Part shown: positions 43,772 through 52,080 of the stretch, piece after piece | Layout: every line of letters starts with the position of its first letter | Position numbering within the stretch: the stretch's first letter is position 1 | Assembly (NCBI GenBank): GCA_033557465.1 | Contig: CM066033.1 | Location: 1,305,999,519-1,306,063,518 of the forward strand | Reading direction: 5' to 3' | DNA: 64,000 bases | From: Ichthyophis bannanicus | Lineage: Eukaryota > Chordata > Amphibia > Gymnophiona > Ichthyophiidae | Program-made: the position numbers and the translations under genes | Notes under the pieces: generated by a model | The model's database searches: none | The model's input: the letters and a program-made list of their open reading frames with translations, nothing else | Told to the model about the DNA's origin: nothing

Positions 43772-46544
43772 TTCTCTTGTATCTTGTGGAACGCACACTC
43801 CATCTCTAATAAACTTGCTTTTACTCATGATCTCTTTATCTCTAATGCTCTCCATCTTCTTGCTCTAATGGAGACCTGGATCCTCCCAGAAGACACGGCA
43901 TCTGTCAATGCTCTCTATCATGGTGGTTATCAGTTCTCCCACATGCCTCGTCCCACTGTCCATAGTGGTGGTGTTAGGCTTCTACTTTCTCCCTCCTGCC
44001 AATTCGAACCCCTCCTGCAGCCTCAGTCTCACTCCTTTCCCTCTTTTGAAGATCACTCCATCCGCCTTTTCACTCTACTTCCTCTCCGGGTTGCTGTTAT
44101 TTATCGACCTCCTGACAAGTCTACTTCTACCTTTCTCACTGACTGACTCATGGCTTTCCTTCTTTCTGGATTCCTCTTCCCCCACTCTTATTCTTGGGGA
44201 TTTTAACATTCATATTGATAACCCCTCTGATCCTTATGCTTTAAAGCTCCTTTCCCTTACCTCCTCATTCGACCTCCAGCTTTGCTCTACTGCCCCCACT
44301 CACCAGCATGACCACTGCCTTCAACTGGTATTTTTCTCTAGTTGCTTTCCCTCAAACTTCTGTATCTCAGTCCTTCCCTTATCTGACCATCCCTGCTAAG
44401 CTTCACTCTTCATCACCTGCTGCCTCAATCTTGTCCTGCCTCCTCCAACCTATTTAGAAATCTTCATGATATTGATCCTTTGGTTCTCTCTCCTCCACTG
44501 TTTCTTCATCTCTTTCATTCACTATGTCATCTAAGTCTGTTGACGAGGCAGTAGCTTCCTATAATGCTGGACTCTCCTCTGCTCTGGATGCTCTCGCTCC
44601 GCCCATGCCATGTCCTGTGAGGCGTTCTGCACCTCAGTTCTGGCTTTCATTCACTACCCGCTATCTACGTTCCTGTACCCATTCAGCTGAGCGTGTTTGG
44701 CTCAAATCCCGCTCCCTTGCAGACTTTCTACACTTCAGATTCATGCTTGTCTTTTTCTAGTCAGCTATAGCTCATGCCAAACAAGACTATTATGTCCATC
44801 TGACTAAATCTCTTGCCTCTGACCCTCATCGTCTCTTTACTACTCTCAGCTCTCTCCTCAAAGTGTCTCTGCCTGCAACCCCTCCCTCCCTTTCTGCCCA
44901 AACCCTGACTATTTCCATGACAAAATCCACAAGATCACCCTCCAACTCCCCACAAAGTCAGCTACTCCCCTACTTCGCCTCTTCACCCCCAACTTTCCTC
45001 CTCTACCTCTGTTACCCTCTGTGATCTCTGAAGAGGAAACTGCACACCTTCTTTCTTCCTCCAAACTCACTACCTGCTCCTCTGATCCTATCTCCACCCG
45101 TCTCCTAAGCCCCATCTCCTCCACTGTTGTCCCTACCATCTCTCATTTTCTCAACCTATCACTCTCCACTGCAAATGTCCCTGCAACCTTCAAGCATGCT
45201 GTAGTTACACCTCTCCTCAAGAAACTCTCACTTGATCCTACCTGTTCTTGTAATTATTGACTCATCTCCCTCCTCCCCTTCGTTTCTAATATTTGAACGT
45301 GCAGTTCACTGCCACTGCCTTGACTTCCTCTCCTCTCATGCTCTCCTAAATTCTTTAGAATCTGACTTTCGTCCTTTACACTCTACTGAAACAGCTCTTG
45401 CCAAAATCTCCAGTGACTTGTTCCTGGCAAAATCCAAGGGCCTTTATTCTGTCCTCATCCTTCTTGACCTCTCTGCTGCTTTTGACACTGTTGACCACAA
45501 CCTTCTCCTTGATACACTGTCCTCACTTGGTTTTAAGGGCTCTGTACTATCCTGGTTCTCCTCTTATCTCTCCCATCGCTCTTTCAGTGTGTGTTCTGGT
45601 GGCTCCTCCTCTGCTGCTATCCCACTCTCCGTTGATGTACCCTAAGGATCTGTCTTGGGTCCACTCCTTTTCTCTCTCTATAACCAGTCCCTTGGTGCGC
45701 TCATCTTTTCCCATGGCCTTCAGTACCATCTTTATGCCAATGATGCCCAGATCTACCTCTCTATGCCTGAACTCTCTCTGGCAATCCAGACTTGGATCTC
45801 TGCCTGCCTTTCTGATATTGCTGCTTGGATGTCTCACCGCTGCTTGAAACTGAACATGGCCAAGACTGAGCTTATTACTTTTCCCCCTAAAACCTCCTCT
45901 CCTCTTCCTCCTTTCTCAGTCTCTACTCTTCCCTGTTTTCTTGGCTCGCAACCTTGGGGTTGTCTTTGACTCCTCTGTCTCCCTCTCCACACACAACCAT
46001 AAGATAGCTAAGACCTGCCGTTTTTCTCTATAACATCAACAAAATCCGCCCATTCCTTTCTGAACACACTACTAAGACACTTATCCACTTCTCAATCACC
46101 TCCTGTCTTGACTACTGTAACCTACTCCTTGCTGGTCTCCCTTTGAATCATCTCTCTCCCCTTCAATCTGTTCAACACTCTGCTGTGTGGCTAATCTTCC
46201 GCCAGCCTCGTCATGCCCATATTATCCCTCTTCTCAAGTCACTTCATTGGCTCCCAATCCATTTCCACATCCAGTTCAAACTTCTCCTGCTGACCTATAA
46301 ATGCATTCACTCTGCAGCTCCTCACTACCTTTCTTCTCTTATCTCTCCTTACACCCCCCCTCTTCTAGCAAATCACTTCTATCTATTCCCTTCTCTTCTA
46401 TTGCTAACTCCAGACTTTACTCTTCACCCTGCTGCACCTTACGCCTGCAACAAGCTACCTGTGTCTGTACGCCAGGCACCTTCTCTGACCCTCTTCAAAT
46501 CCAGGCTGAAAACTCACCTCTTCACTGCTGCTTTTGGATCTTGA
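43772..46544 (+). pseudogene. L2 ORF2 (endonuclease and reverse transcriptase), broken
   Basis: Endonuclease: WNAHSISNKLAF, LLALMETWILPED (catalytic E), VAVIYRPPDKST, and ILGDFNIHIDNP after a frame change. [53 protein letters not shown] (palm A) and [14 protein letters not shown]. Palm C reads [10 protein letters not shown] instead of YADD, a change at a catalytic aspartate. The C-terminus has LKSLHWLPIHF and FKSRLKTHLFTAAFG. Stops or frameshifts occur near 44146, 44400, 45260, 45645 and 46020. Confidence 0.88.
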
Positions 46545-46811
46545 CTCACCTGATCATCTTGTTTCTTTACTATTCCCCCTAGATATACCCCTGTCTGCAC
46601 CTTCTGTGTTGTCTGTCTTATTTATTTATTTTATTTATTTTCATTCTGTTATATACCGCGCTATTCTGCATCAGTGCGGTTTACATTGAACAACTGAAAT
46701 TACATTGAACAGGGCATTATAACTTGGAGATAACTATTTTACAGGGAACATGGGCTATGGAGGGTTAAGTGGCTTGCCCAAGACCACAAGGAGCACCTGT
46801 GGGACTAGAAA

Positions 46812-46998
46812 GCGTAGTTACTCACCTGTAACAGGTGTTCTCCAGGAGCAGCAGGAATCAGTCCTCACATATGGGTGACGTCGGCGCCGACGGAGCCCTC
46901 GCGGAGCAGTTTTCCCCAGCTTTCACAGAAAGCCTTTGGGAATTGCAGCGCGCATGCGCGGTCGCCTTCCCGCCCAAGGGTGCCATCTTAGCCAGTCT
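46812..46998. repeat. DIRS left inverted terminal repeat
   Basis: From GCGTAGTTACTCACCTGTAA to GCCATCTTAGCCAGTCT. It is inverse to 51699-51862 with few differences but carries about 28 extra outer bases, the unequal end typical of DIRS elements. Confidence 0.9.
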
Positions 46999-47077
46999 GA
47001 TGACATAGCTAAAAGACAGCATAAAAATTTGCAAAAAAACTTAAGCAGATGATTGCAACTCCACGGGGAGGAGGGTT

Positions 47078-47175
47078 GTGAGGACTGATTCCTGCTGCTC
47101 CTGGAGAACACCTGTTACAGGTGAGTAACTACGCTTTCTCCAGGACCAAGCAGGAAGTCAGTCCTCACATATGGG
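47078..47175. repeat. DIRS internal complementary region
   Basis: 47078-47134 is the inverse complement of the left terminus, ending GTAACTACGC. From 47135, TTTCTCCAGGACCAAGCAGG is the inverse complement of the right terminus. Thus the region carries the complement of right end plus left end joined at AAA. In the DIRS model it acts as a template that lets a single-stranded circle form. Confidence 0.9.
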
Positions 47176-47311
47176 ACTCCCAAGCTTAAGGCTACCAGAG
47201 ACCCTAAGCACAAAAATGAGCTCCCTCTAGCTCAGCAGTACAGAAGGAAGGAATCTTCGCTGAATTATTACCCACCGGTAGCCCCCATCCGGGATGGAGG
47301 GTAGGAGTTGC

Positions 47312-50260
47312 TCAAACCTCGAAGAGATTTCGGAGGACTGCCTGTCCGAAAGCACTGTCCCTGCGGGACTCCCTCTCGAGACAGTAATGGACCGCAAAAG
47401 TCTGGCTCGAAGACCAAGTAGCGGCCCGGCAGATGTCTGCCAGCGGAACAGAGCGGAGGTAAGCCACTGACGTAGCCTTCGCCCGAACACAATGAGCCGT
47501 GACTCGACTTTCTAAGGAGAGTCCGGCTGCCCCATAAGCCCAAGCGATACAGTCAGCAACCCAGATGGACAGAGTACGCTTGGAGACCGGGAGCCCCAAT
47601 TTATTGGGGTCAAAAGACACAAAAAGCTGAGCAGCTTTACGGTGCTCCCGCGTACGGTCAAGGTAGAAGTTCAATGCCCTTCTACAGTCCAGGGTATGCA
47701 GGACTTGTTCAGCTCGGCTGGAGTGAGGCCTGGGAAAGAAGGTTGGAAGTACCACCTCCTGATTGATGTGAAAAGGGGAGACAACTTTTGGAAGAAATTT
47801 TGGGTGAGTCCGTAGGACTACCCTATTTTTGTAGAACCGAGTGAAGGGAGGATCAGACACGAGGGCCTGCAATTCACTTACGCGTCTAGCGGAAGTGAGG
47901 GCTATCAGGAATAAGGTTTTCCACGAAAGAAAACGCAGGGAACAGGTAGCCATCGGTTCAAAAGGCGGACAGGTGATCCGCTGTAAAACCACATTCAGAT
48001 CCCAGTCAGGTGCTGGCGGGCGCAGAGGTGGTTTAAGTAGAAGGAGACCTCGGAGAAACCGTGCTACGAGAGGGTCGCTGGAAAGAGGTCTGCCGTCCAC
48101 CGGCACATGGTGTGCTGAAAGAGCACTGAGGTGGACTTTGACGGAGTTGGACTTAAGTCCCAGATTAGAGAGGTAGAGCAGGTACTGCAAGATCACCGAC
48201 ACCGAGCAGGAGAAGGGATCCTGAGACTGCTGTACACACCAAACGGAAAAGCGACGCCATTTAAGGGCGTAGCATTTGCGGGTAGAAGGTCGCCGAGAAG
48301 CTAGGACGACCTCTTCCACCTCTGCCGGCAGGAGAAGGGGAGCAAGGACTACCCTTTCAGCCGCCAGGCCATTAGGTTGAGAGATCTGAGGTTGGGGTGT
48401 AGCAGAGACCCCTGATCCTGTGTTAGGAGATCCGGTTGAAACCCCAGAGGGAACGGATCCTCCGCCGCTAATTGTAACAGGAGTGGGAACCACGGCTGTC
48501 TGGGCCAGCGAGGAGCCACCAGGATCATGGACGCTTTGTCCCGGAGAACCTTGAACAGAGTTCGAGAGACTAGCGGGATGGGAGGAAAAGCATAGAGAAG
48601 GCTTTCCGACCATGAGAGCAGAAAAGCATCTGCCGCTACCCGAAGGGGATGTGACTGACGAGAGCAGAAGCGAGGAAGTTGCCGGTTGAGAGGACTGGCA
48701 AAGAGATCGATCGTGGGGAGGCCCCACTTCAGAAAGAGTTTCTGAACTACCAAGGGATCCAGACGCCACTCGTGCGGCTGGAGTATCCTGCTGAGTTTGT
48801 CCGCCAGGCAATTTTCTTGGCCTGGGAGATAAACTGCCTTGAGAAGAATGCCGTGACTGACGGCCCAAGAGCAGAGCTTCTGAGCTTCTCGGCAGAGAAG
48901 GAAGGAGCCCGTGCCCCCCTGCTTGTTCACGTAGAACATGGCAACTTGATTGTCCGTCTGGACAAGGACGGACTGGTGAGAAGTCAGGTGGGAGAAAGCC
49001 TTGAGCGCCAGACGAATAGCTCGGAGCTCCAGGAAGTTGATCTGCTGAGCAGACTCCCACGCGGTCCAGAGACCTTGAGTACATGCCCCCTGGCAATGAG
49101 CTCCCCAACCCAGGAGGGAAGCATCGGTCGTCAGCACTTGAGCCGGCTGAGGCGACTGAAACGGCATTCCGAGCACCAGGTTCGGCCGATGAAGCCACCA
49201 CTGTAGGGAAGAGGCCAGCGGTCTGGAGAGGCGCACTAAGTCGGCTAGTCCACCGGTGGCTTGTTGCCACTGCTGGCGAAGGCACCATTGAGCCGGCCGC
49301 ATATTCAGGCGAGCATTGGGGGTCACGTGGACGGTGGAAGCCATATGGCCGAGTAGTCTCAGGAAGCGCCTGGCGGAGACCAGGGACTGGCTGCGAAAAC
49401 GGCCGGCTAGGTCCATGAGCCGTTGAGCCCTGTCGAGAGGCAGGAAAGCTCGAGCCTGAGGAGTGTGCAGTCTTGCGCCGATGAACTCGAGATCCTGTGA
49501 GGGGAGCAAAGTGGACTTTGCGAAGTTTATGACAAAGCCCAAGTACTGCAGCAGAGTCACCGTGCGGTGTGTGGCATTGGCGACTGCCGGAGAGGACGAC
49601 GCTCTGATGAGCCAGTCGTCGAGGTACGGAAAGACATAGAGGCCGTGAAGCCTGAGATAGGCCGCCACCACCGCGAGACATTTTGTGAAGACTCGCGGTG
49701 CGGAGGATAGGCCAAAGGGCAGTACTCTGTACTGGTAGTGATTTCCTGCCACCACAAACCTTAGGTACTGGCGGTGGCTTGGGTGGATGAGGATGTGCGT
49801 GTAGGCATCCTTTAGATCCAAGGAGCATAGCCAATCTCCCTGCTGGAGGTAGGGCAGAAGGATTCCAAGGGTAAGCATCTTGAACTTTTCCCGCACAAGG
49901 AACTTGTTGAGGTTGCGCAAGTCCAGGATGGGTCTGAGGCCTCCTGTCCTTTTTGGTATTAGGAAATACCTGGAATAAAAGCCTTGACCTCTCAGGTGGT
50001 GGGGCACCGGTTCCACAGCCTGGTCCTGAAGAAGACTTGCTAACTCCTGAAGGAGTAAGTCCCTGTGCAGAGGGAGTCGAGGAGGTTCTCCCGGAAAATA
50101 AGAGGGAGGGACCTGATGGAAGTGGAGAAGATATCCTTCTCGCACGACTTGAAGCACCCAGGCATCTGAAGTGATGTTGGACCACCTGTGGGCGAAGTGA
50201 ACCAGCCGGCCTCCGGTGCTGGGAGGAACCAGCTGAGGGGGAGAGGCTATGCTGAGGAAG
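47312..50260 (-). CDS. DIRS tyrosine recombinase (C-terminal part of a long frame)
   Basis: Cuts and joins the circular DNA intermediate at the target. The frame is open from the codon after the gag stop; the first Met is at 50185 (957 codons), but residues before about 613 overlap the RT-RNase H gene in another frame and look non-coding. The recombinase proper begins near residue 625 (SRRPSTRKCYALKWRRF). Catalytic residues in Met-50185 numbering: Arg in TSARRVSEL (about 767), His898 and Arg901 in AHCVRA, Tyr934 in FAVHYCL. The fold order matches DIRS recombinases. The true start is unknown; an internal start near 48.4 kb or readthrough are alternatives. It ends at 47312 before the internal complementary region. 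Confidence 0.88.
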   Translation of the reverse strand, partial: LPQHSLSPSAGSSQHRRPAGSLRPQVVQHHFRCLGASSRARRISSPLPSGPSLLFSGRTSSTPSAQGLTPSGVSKSSSGPGCGTGAPPPERSRLLFQVFPNTKKDRRPQTHPGLAQPQQVPCAGKVQDAYPWNPSALPPAGRLAMLLGSKGCLHAHPHPPKPPPVPKVCGGRKSLPVQSTALWPILRTASLHKMSRGGGGLSQASRPLCLSVPRRLAHQSVVLSGSRQCHTPHGDSAAVLGLCHKLRKVHFAPLTGSRVHRRKTAHSSGSSFPASRQGSTAHGPSRPFSQPVPGLRQALPETTRPYGFHRPRDPQCSPEYAAGSMVPSPAVATSHRWTSRLSAPLQTAGLFPTVVASSAEPGARNAVSVASAGSSADDRCFPPGLGSSLPGGMYSRSLDRVGVCSADQLPGAPSYSSGAQGFLPPDFSPVRPCPDGQSSCHVLREQAGGHGLLPSLPRSSEALLLGRQSRHSSQGSLSPRPRKLPGGQTQQDTPAARVASGSLGSSETLSEVGPPHDRSLCQSSQPATSSLLLSSVTSPSGSGRCFSALMVGKPSLCFSSHPASLSNSVQGSPGQSVHDPGGSSLAQTAVVPTPVTISGGGSVPSGVSTGSPNTGSGVSATPQPQISQPNGLAAERVVLAPLLLPAEVEEVVLASRRPSTRKCYALKWRRFSVWCVQQSQDPFSCSVSVILQYLLYLSNLGLKSNSVKVHLSALSAHHVPVDGRPLSSDPLVARFLRGLLLLKPPLRPPAPDWDLNVVLQRITCPPFEPMATCSLRFLSWKTLFLIALTSARRVSELQALVSDPPFTRFYKNRVVLRTHPKFLPKVVSPFHINQEVVLPTFFPRPHSSRAEQVLHTLDCRRALNFYLDRTREHRKAAQLFVSFDPNKLGLPVSKRTLSIWVADCIAWAYGAAGLSLESRVTAHCVRAKATSVAYLRSVPLADICRAATWSSSQTFAVHYCLERESRRDSAFGQAVLRNLFEV

Positions 50261-50682
50261 TCAAAAACCCCCACCCTGCTGAGCAGGGGCTGGTGGTGCA
50301 GGCTTGGGGGCTTGCTGCCTACGGGACCCGTTACCCCGTCCCTTGGCCTGCTGACCCTGTTGGGGAGCTGGAGGGGCCTGATATTGGGGGTAGTGTTTAT
50401 AGGCAGCCGCCTTTCTCGGGTAAAAGGACTTCTTTCCCGAGCCCTTCTTTTTCTGGGAAGGGGCGGAGGTCTTCCTAGAAAGCCTGGTCCTGGTGAGAGT
50501 CTCCGTCTCGATTTGTGCAGCCTTTTCAGCCATGGGCTTGCCAAAGAGGTTCTCACCTCTGCAGGGGACATCGACCAACTTGTCCTGCACCCAAGGTTCA
50601 AGGTCAGACGACTGAAGCCAAGCCTGTCGGCGGGCACCGATGCCAGCTGCGGCCACACGAGCCGATGCTTCAAAGCCATCAT
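48349..50682 (-). CDS. DIRS reverse transcriptase-RNase H polyprotein
   Basis: Copies the element RNA into DNA and degrades the RNA strand. The 777-codon frame from Met at 50682 has RT blocks FYSRYFLIPKRTGGLRPILD (236-254), palm A SLDLKDAY (Asp289), LPFGLSSAPRVFTK, and palm C YLDDW (353-357). RNase H has TTDAS (Asp520), FLELRAIRLAL (Glu552), VQTDNQVAMFYVNKQGG (Asp577) and LADKLSR (Asp628). The tail 656-730 has IDLFASPLN and APRWPRQPW, the block that follows RNase H in DIRS elements and is related to the methyltransferase-like domain. The first 140 residues overlap gag and look non-coding, so translation may enter by a +1 shift at 50266-50261. The end overlaps the recombinase frame. Confidence 0.9.
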   Translation of the reverse strand: MMALKHRLVWPQLASVPADRLGFSRLTLNLGCRTSWSMSPAEVRTSLASPWLKRLHKSRRRLSPGPGFLGRPPPLPRKRRARERSPFTRERRLPINTTPNIRPLQLPNRVSRPRDGVTGPVGSKPPSLHHQPLLSRVGVFDFLSIASPPQLVPPSTGGRLVHFAHRWSNITSDAWVLQVVREGYLLHFHQVPPSYFPGEPPRLPLHRDLLLQELASLLQDQAVEPVPHHLRGQGFYSRYFLIPKRTGGLRPILDLRNLNKFLVREKFKMLTLGILLPYLQQGDWLCSLDLKDAYTHILIHPSHRQYLRFVVAGNHYQYRVLPFGLSSAPRVFTKCLAVVAAYLRLHGLYVFPYLDDWLIRASSSPAVANATHRTVTLLQYLGFVINFAKSTLLPSQDLEFIGARLHTPQARAFLPLDRAQRLMDLAGRFRSQSLVSARRFLRLLGHMASTVHVTPNARLNMRPAQWCLRQQWQQATGGLADLVRLSRPLASSLQWWLHRPNLVLGMPFQSPQPAQVLTTDASLLGWGAHCQGACTQGLWTAWESAQQINFLELRAIRLALKAFSHLTSHQSVLVQTDNQVAMFYVNKQGGTGSFLLCREAQKLCSWAVSHGILLKAVYLPGQENCLADKLSRILQPHEWRLDPLVVQKLFLKWGLPTIDLFASPLNRQLPRFCSRQSHPLRVAADAFLLSWSESLLYAFPPIPLVSRTLFKVLRDKASMILVAPRWPRQPWFPLLLQLAAEDPFPLGFQPDLLTQDQGSLLHPNLRSLNLMAWRLKG
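50261..50267 (-). promoter_or_regulatory. Candidate +1 frameshift site at the gag stop
   Basis: The gag frame ends UUU-UGA. Skipping the U of UGA puts the ribosome on GAC at 50262, codon 141 of the RT-RNase H frame, just before its first convincing residues (DFLSIASPP... then GGRLVHFAHRW). UUU-UGA is a known +1 shift site in some antizyme mRNAs. This is inference; no stimulatory structure was tested. Confidence 0.45.
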
Positions 50683-51460
50683 AGGCTGCTCGGGACATGA
50701 ATTTGGAGCATTCCCGTATACCAGTTGTTAAGGCTAGGAACCTCCGCAAAGGTTCCTCGGACAGTCCAGCGGAGAATCCGGCTAGCTCTTTAGCCAGGTC
50801 TCGGAGATACATGCCCATGTATAGCTGGTAGGTCTGGACACGACAAGCCAGCATAGAGCCCTGGAAACACTTCTTACCAAGGCCATCCAGGTTACGGGCC
50901 TCCCTGCCAGGAGGCACCGAGGAGTGCATTTTCTGGCTCTTAAGCCTATGCATGGCCGATTCCACTACCATGGAATGGTGTGGCAGCTGTGCTTTTTGGA
51001 AGCCAGGACTCTTGCGGACTCGATAGATGGAATCGACCCGCTTGCTCAAAACCGGCAACGAGGCCGGCCTCTCCCACATGCGGAAGAGTAGTCGTTCCAG
51101 CATGGGAGGCACCGGTACAGTAAAGTGCTCCCGGGCCACCGACGCCGCCCTCGCGGGTTTTGTCTTCCGTCGATGGTCTCCGGAGGGAGAACCCCTGTCG
51201 GAGGAGCTTCGGCGATGGTCAGAGCTGGAGCCTCTGGACGCCGAGGCCTCCGACGAGGTCCGGGTACGGCTGGGGTTAGCGAAGATTCTATCCCGCTGAT
51301 GCCGCCGACTCCTCAATGCTTTGGAGGACATTTTGCCACAGGCTCCACAGATCATTTCTTCATGATCCGGGCCCAGGCAGCGGAGGCAATTATCGTGTGT
51401 GTCAGTGAGTGACATATTTCTGTCACACTGACCACACCGCTTGAAACCACTGGCAGCCAT
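50261..51460 (-). CDS. DIRS gag-like protein
   Basis: Probable structural RNA-binding protein of the element. The open frame starts at 51532, but Met25 (51460) is the better start: it has a G at +4 and begins MAASGFKRCGQC, while the upstream residues overlap the end of the 5' region. Numbering from 51532, a double Cys/His cluster stands at C33, C36, H46, C49, C52, H57, C62 and C65. A Ser/Arg-rich linker, a helical middle region (LDGLGKKCFQGSMLACRVQT, MGMYLRDLAKELAGFSAGLS) and a basic Gln/Pro/Gly-rich tail follow. It ends GGGF-TGA in the context GGT TTT TGA CTT. Confidence 0.88.
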   Translation of the reverse strand: MAASGFKRCGQCDRNMSLTDTHDNCLRCLGPDHEEMICGACGKMSSKALRSRRHQRDRIFANPSRTRTSSEASASRGSSSDHRRSSSDRGSPSGDHRRKTKPARAASVAREHFTVPVPPMLERLLFRMWERPASLPVLSKRVDSIYRVRKSPGFQKAQLPHHSMVVESAMHRLKSQKMHSSVPPGREARNLDGLGKKCFQGSMLACRVQTYQLYMGMYLRDLAKELAGFSAGLSEEPLRRFLALTTGIRECSKFMSRAAYDGFEASARVAAAGIGARRQAWLQSSDLEPWVQDKLVDVPCRGENLFGKPMAEKAAQIETETLTRTRLSRKTSAPSQKKKGSGKKSFYPRKAAAYKHYPQYQAPPAPQQGQQAKGRGNGSRRQQAPKPAPPAPAQQGGGF

Positions 51461-51698
51461 CGGGGGAAAAAGGGCCCCTGCAAGGTCAAAGGACCGGGCT
51501 GCCAGCGAAAAACCGAAAACGAAACTGACCAAAAATCAGAAAAACCGAAAAATAAGAGAAGGACTCGCAACGGCGTCGCGAGTCCGGGCAGGAAAACGAC
51601 CGGCGTCGAACCGAATTGAAAAACGAGAAAACTCACGAAAATCAACTTTTTTAGCGGGGACACGACGGGTACGTCTGTAGGGCTCCGCGGAAAAAAGA

Positions 51699-51862
51699 AG
51701 ACTGGCTAAGATGGCACCCTTGGGCGGGAAGGCGACCGCGCATGCGCACTGCAATTCCCAAAGGCTTTCTGTGAAAGCTGGGGAAAATTGCTCCGCGAGG
51801 GCTCCGTCGGCGCCGACGTCACCCATATGTGAGGACTGACTTCCTGCTTGGTCCTGGAGAAA
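51699..51862. repeat. DIRS right inverted terminal repeat
   Basis: From AGACTGGCTAAGATGGCACC to GGTCCTGGAGAAA. Inverse of the left repeat. It likely holds the promoter and RNA start of the element, which is transcribed leftward from here. Confidence 0.9.
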
Positions 51863-52080
51863 CCCCAGTCCTTCCGGCCCAGGGTTGCTGTCCTCTAGTG
51901 GAATTTGAACCCCCAACCTTCCGGCCTGAAGTACCTTCCCCCAACCACTAGGCCACTCCTCCACTCCACTCCACTCTTGACTAGATTGTAAGCTCTATGA
52001 GCAGGGACTGTCTCTTACATGTCTGTGCAGCGCTGCATACGTCTTGTAGCGCTATACAAATGCTCAGTAGTAGTAGCAGT

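Larger units (their letters stand above)
46812..51862 (-). mobile_element. DIRS retrotransposon, structurally intact (5,051 bp)
   Basis: Minus-strand order: right inverted repeat, gag-like ORF, RT-RNase H ORF, overlapping tyrosine-recombinase ORF, internal complementary region, left inverted repeat. All three frames are open, the RT YLDD box and recombinase R-H-R-Y residues are present, and both termini are preserved. There is no direct target duplication; instead AAA sits at both junctions (46809-46811, 51860-51862). This fits circle integration by a tyrosine recombinase. It is the best preserved element in the window and probably recent. Confidence 0.93.
46620..51974 (-). mobile_element. 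tRNA-headed SINE (family A) split by the DIRS element
   Basis: The SINE halves are 46620-46811 (tail and body, ending GGGACTAGAAA) and 51863-51974 (CCCCAGTCCTTCC through the B-box inverse and the head). Joined, they read exactly as the intact copy at 17697-17990. The head side ends in a small CCACT repeat (51958-51973). The SINE itself sits inside the L2 3' end. Confidence 0.9.
43110..52080 (+). mobile_element. L2 LINE, near full length, interrupted by SINE and DIRS
   Basis: Spans about 43110-46620 and resumes at 51974-52080. It has a C/T-rich 5' region with an inserted reverse tail at 43388-43472, an endonuclease, RT, C-terminal region, and a 3' end split at GTCTGTCTT / GACTAGATTGTAAG. The uninterrupted junction is seen in the copy at 31320-31350. 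With the SINE and DIRS removed the L2 3' end reads continuously to CAGTAGTAGTAG. Confidence 0.88.

Noticed and set aside
50263..50682. First 140 codons of the RT-RNase H frame as real protein
   Set aside because: They overlap gag in another frame, are Arg/Pro/Ser-rich and resemble nothing in DIRS polymerases; kept in the coordinates only because the true start is unproven.
47841..51412. Long plus-strand open frames opposite the DIRS genes (for example 48679-49206, 50249-50731)
   Set aside because: They are antisense shadows of the GC-rich gag, RT and recombinase frames and have no recognisable motifs.
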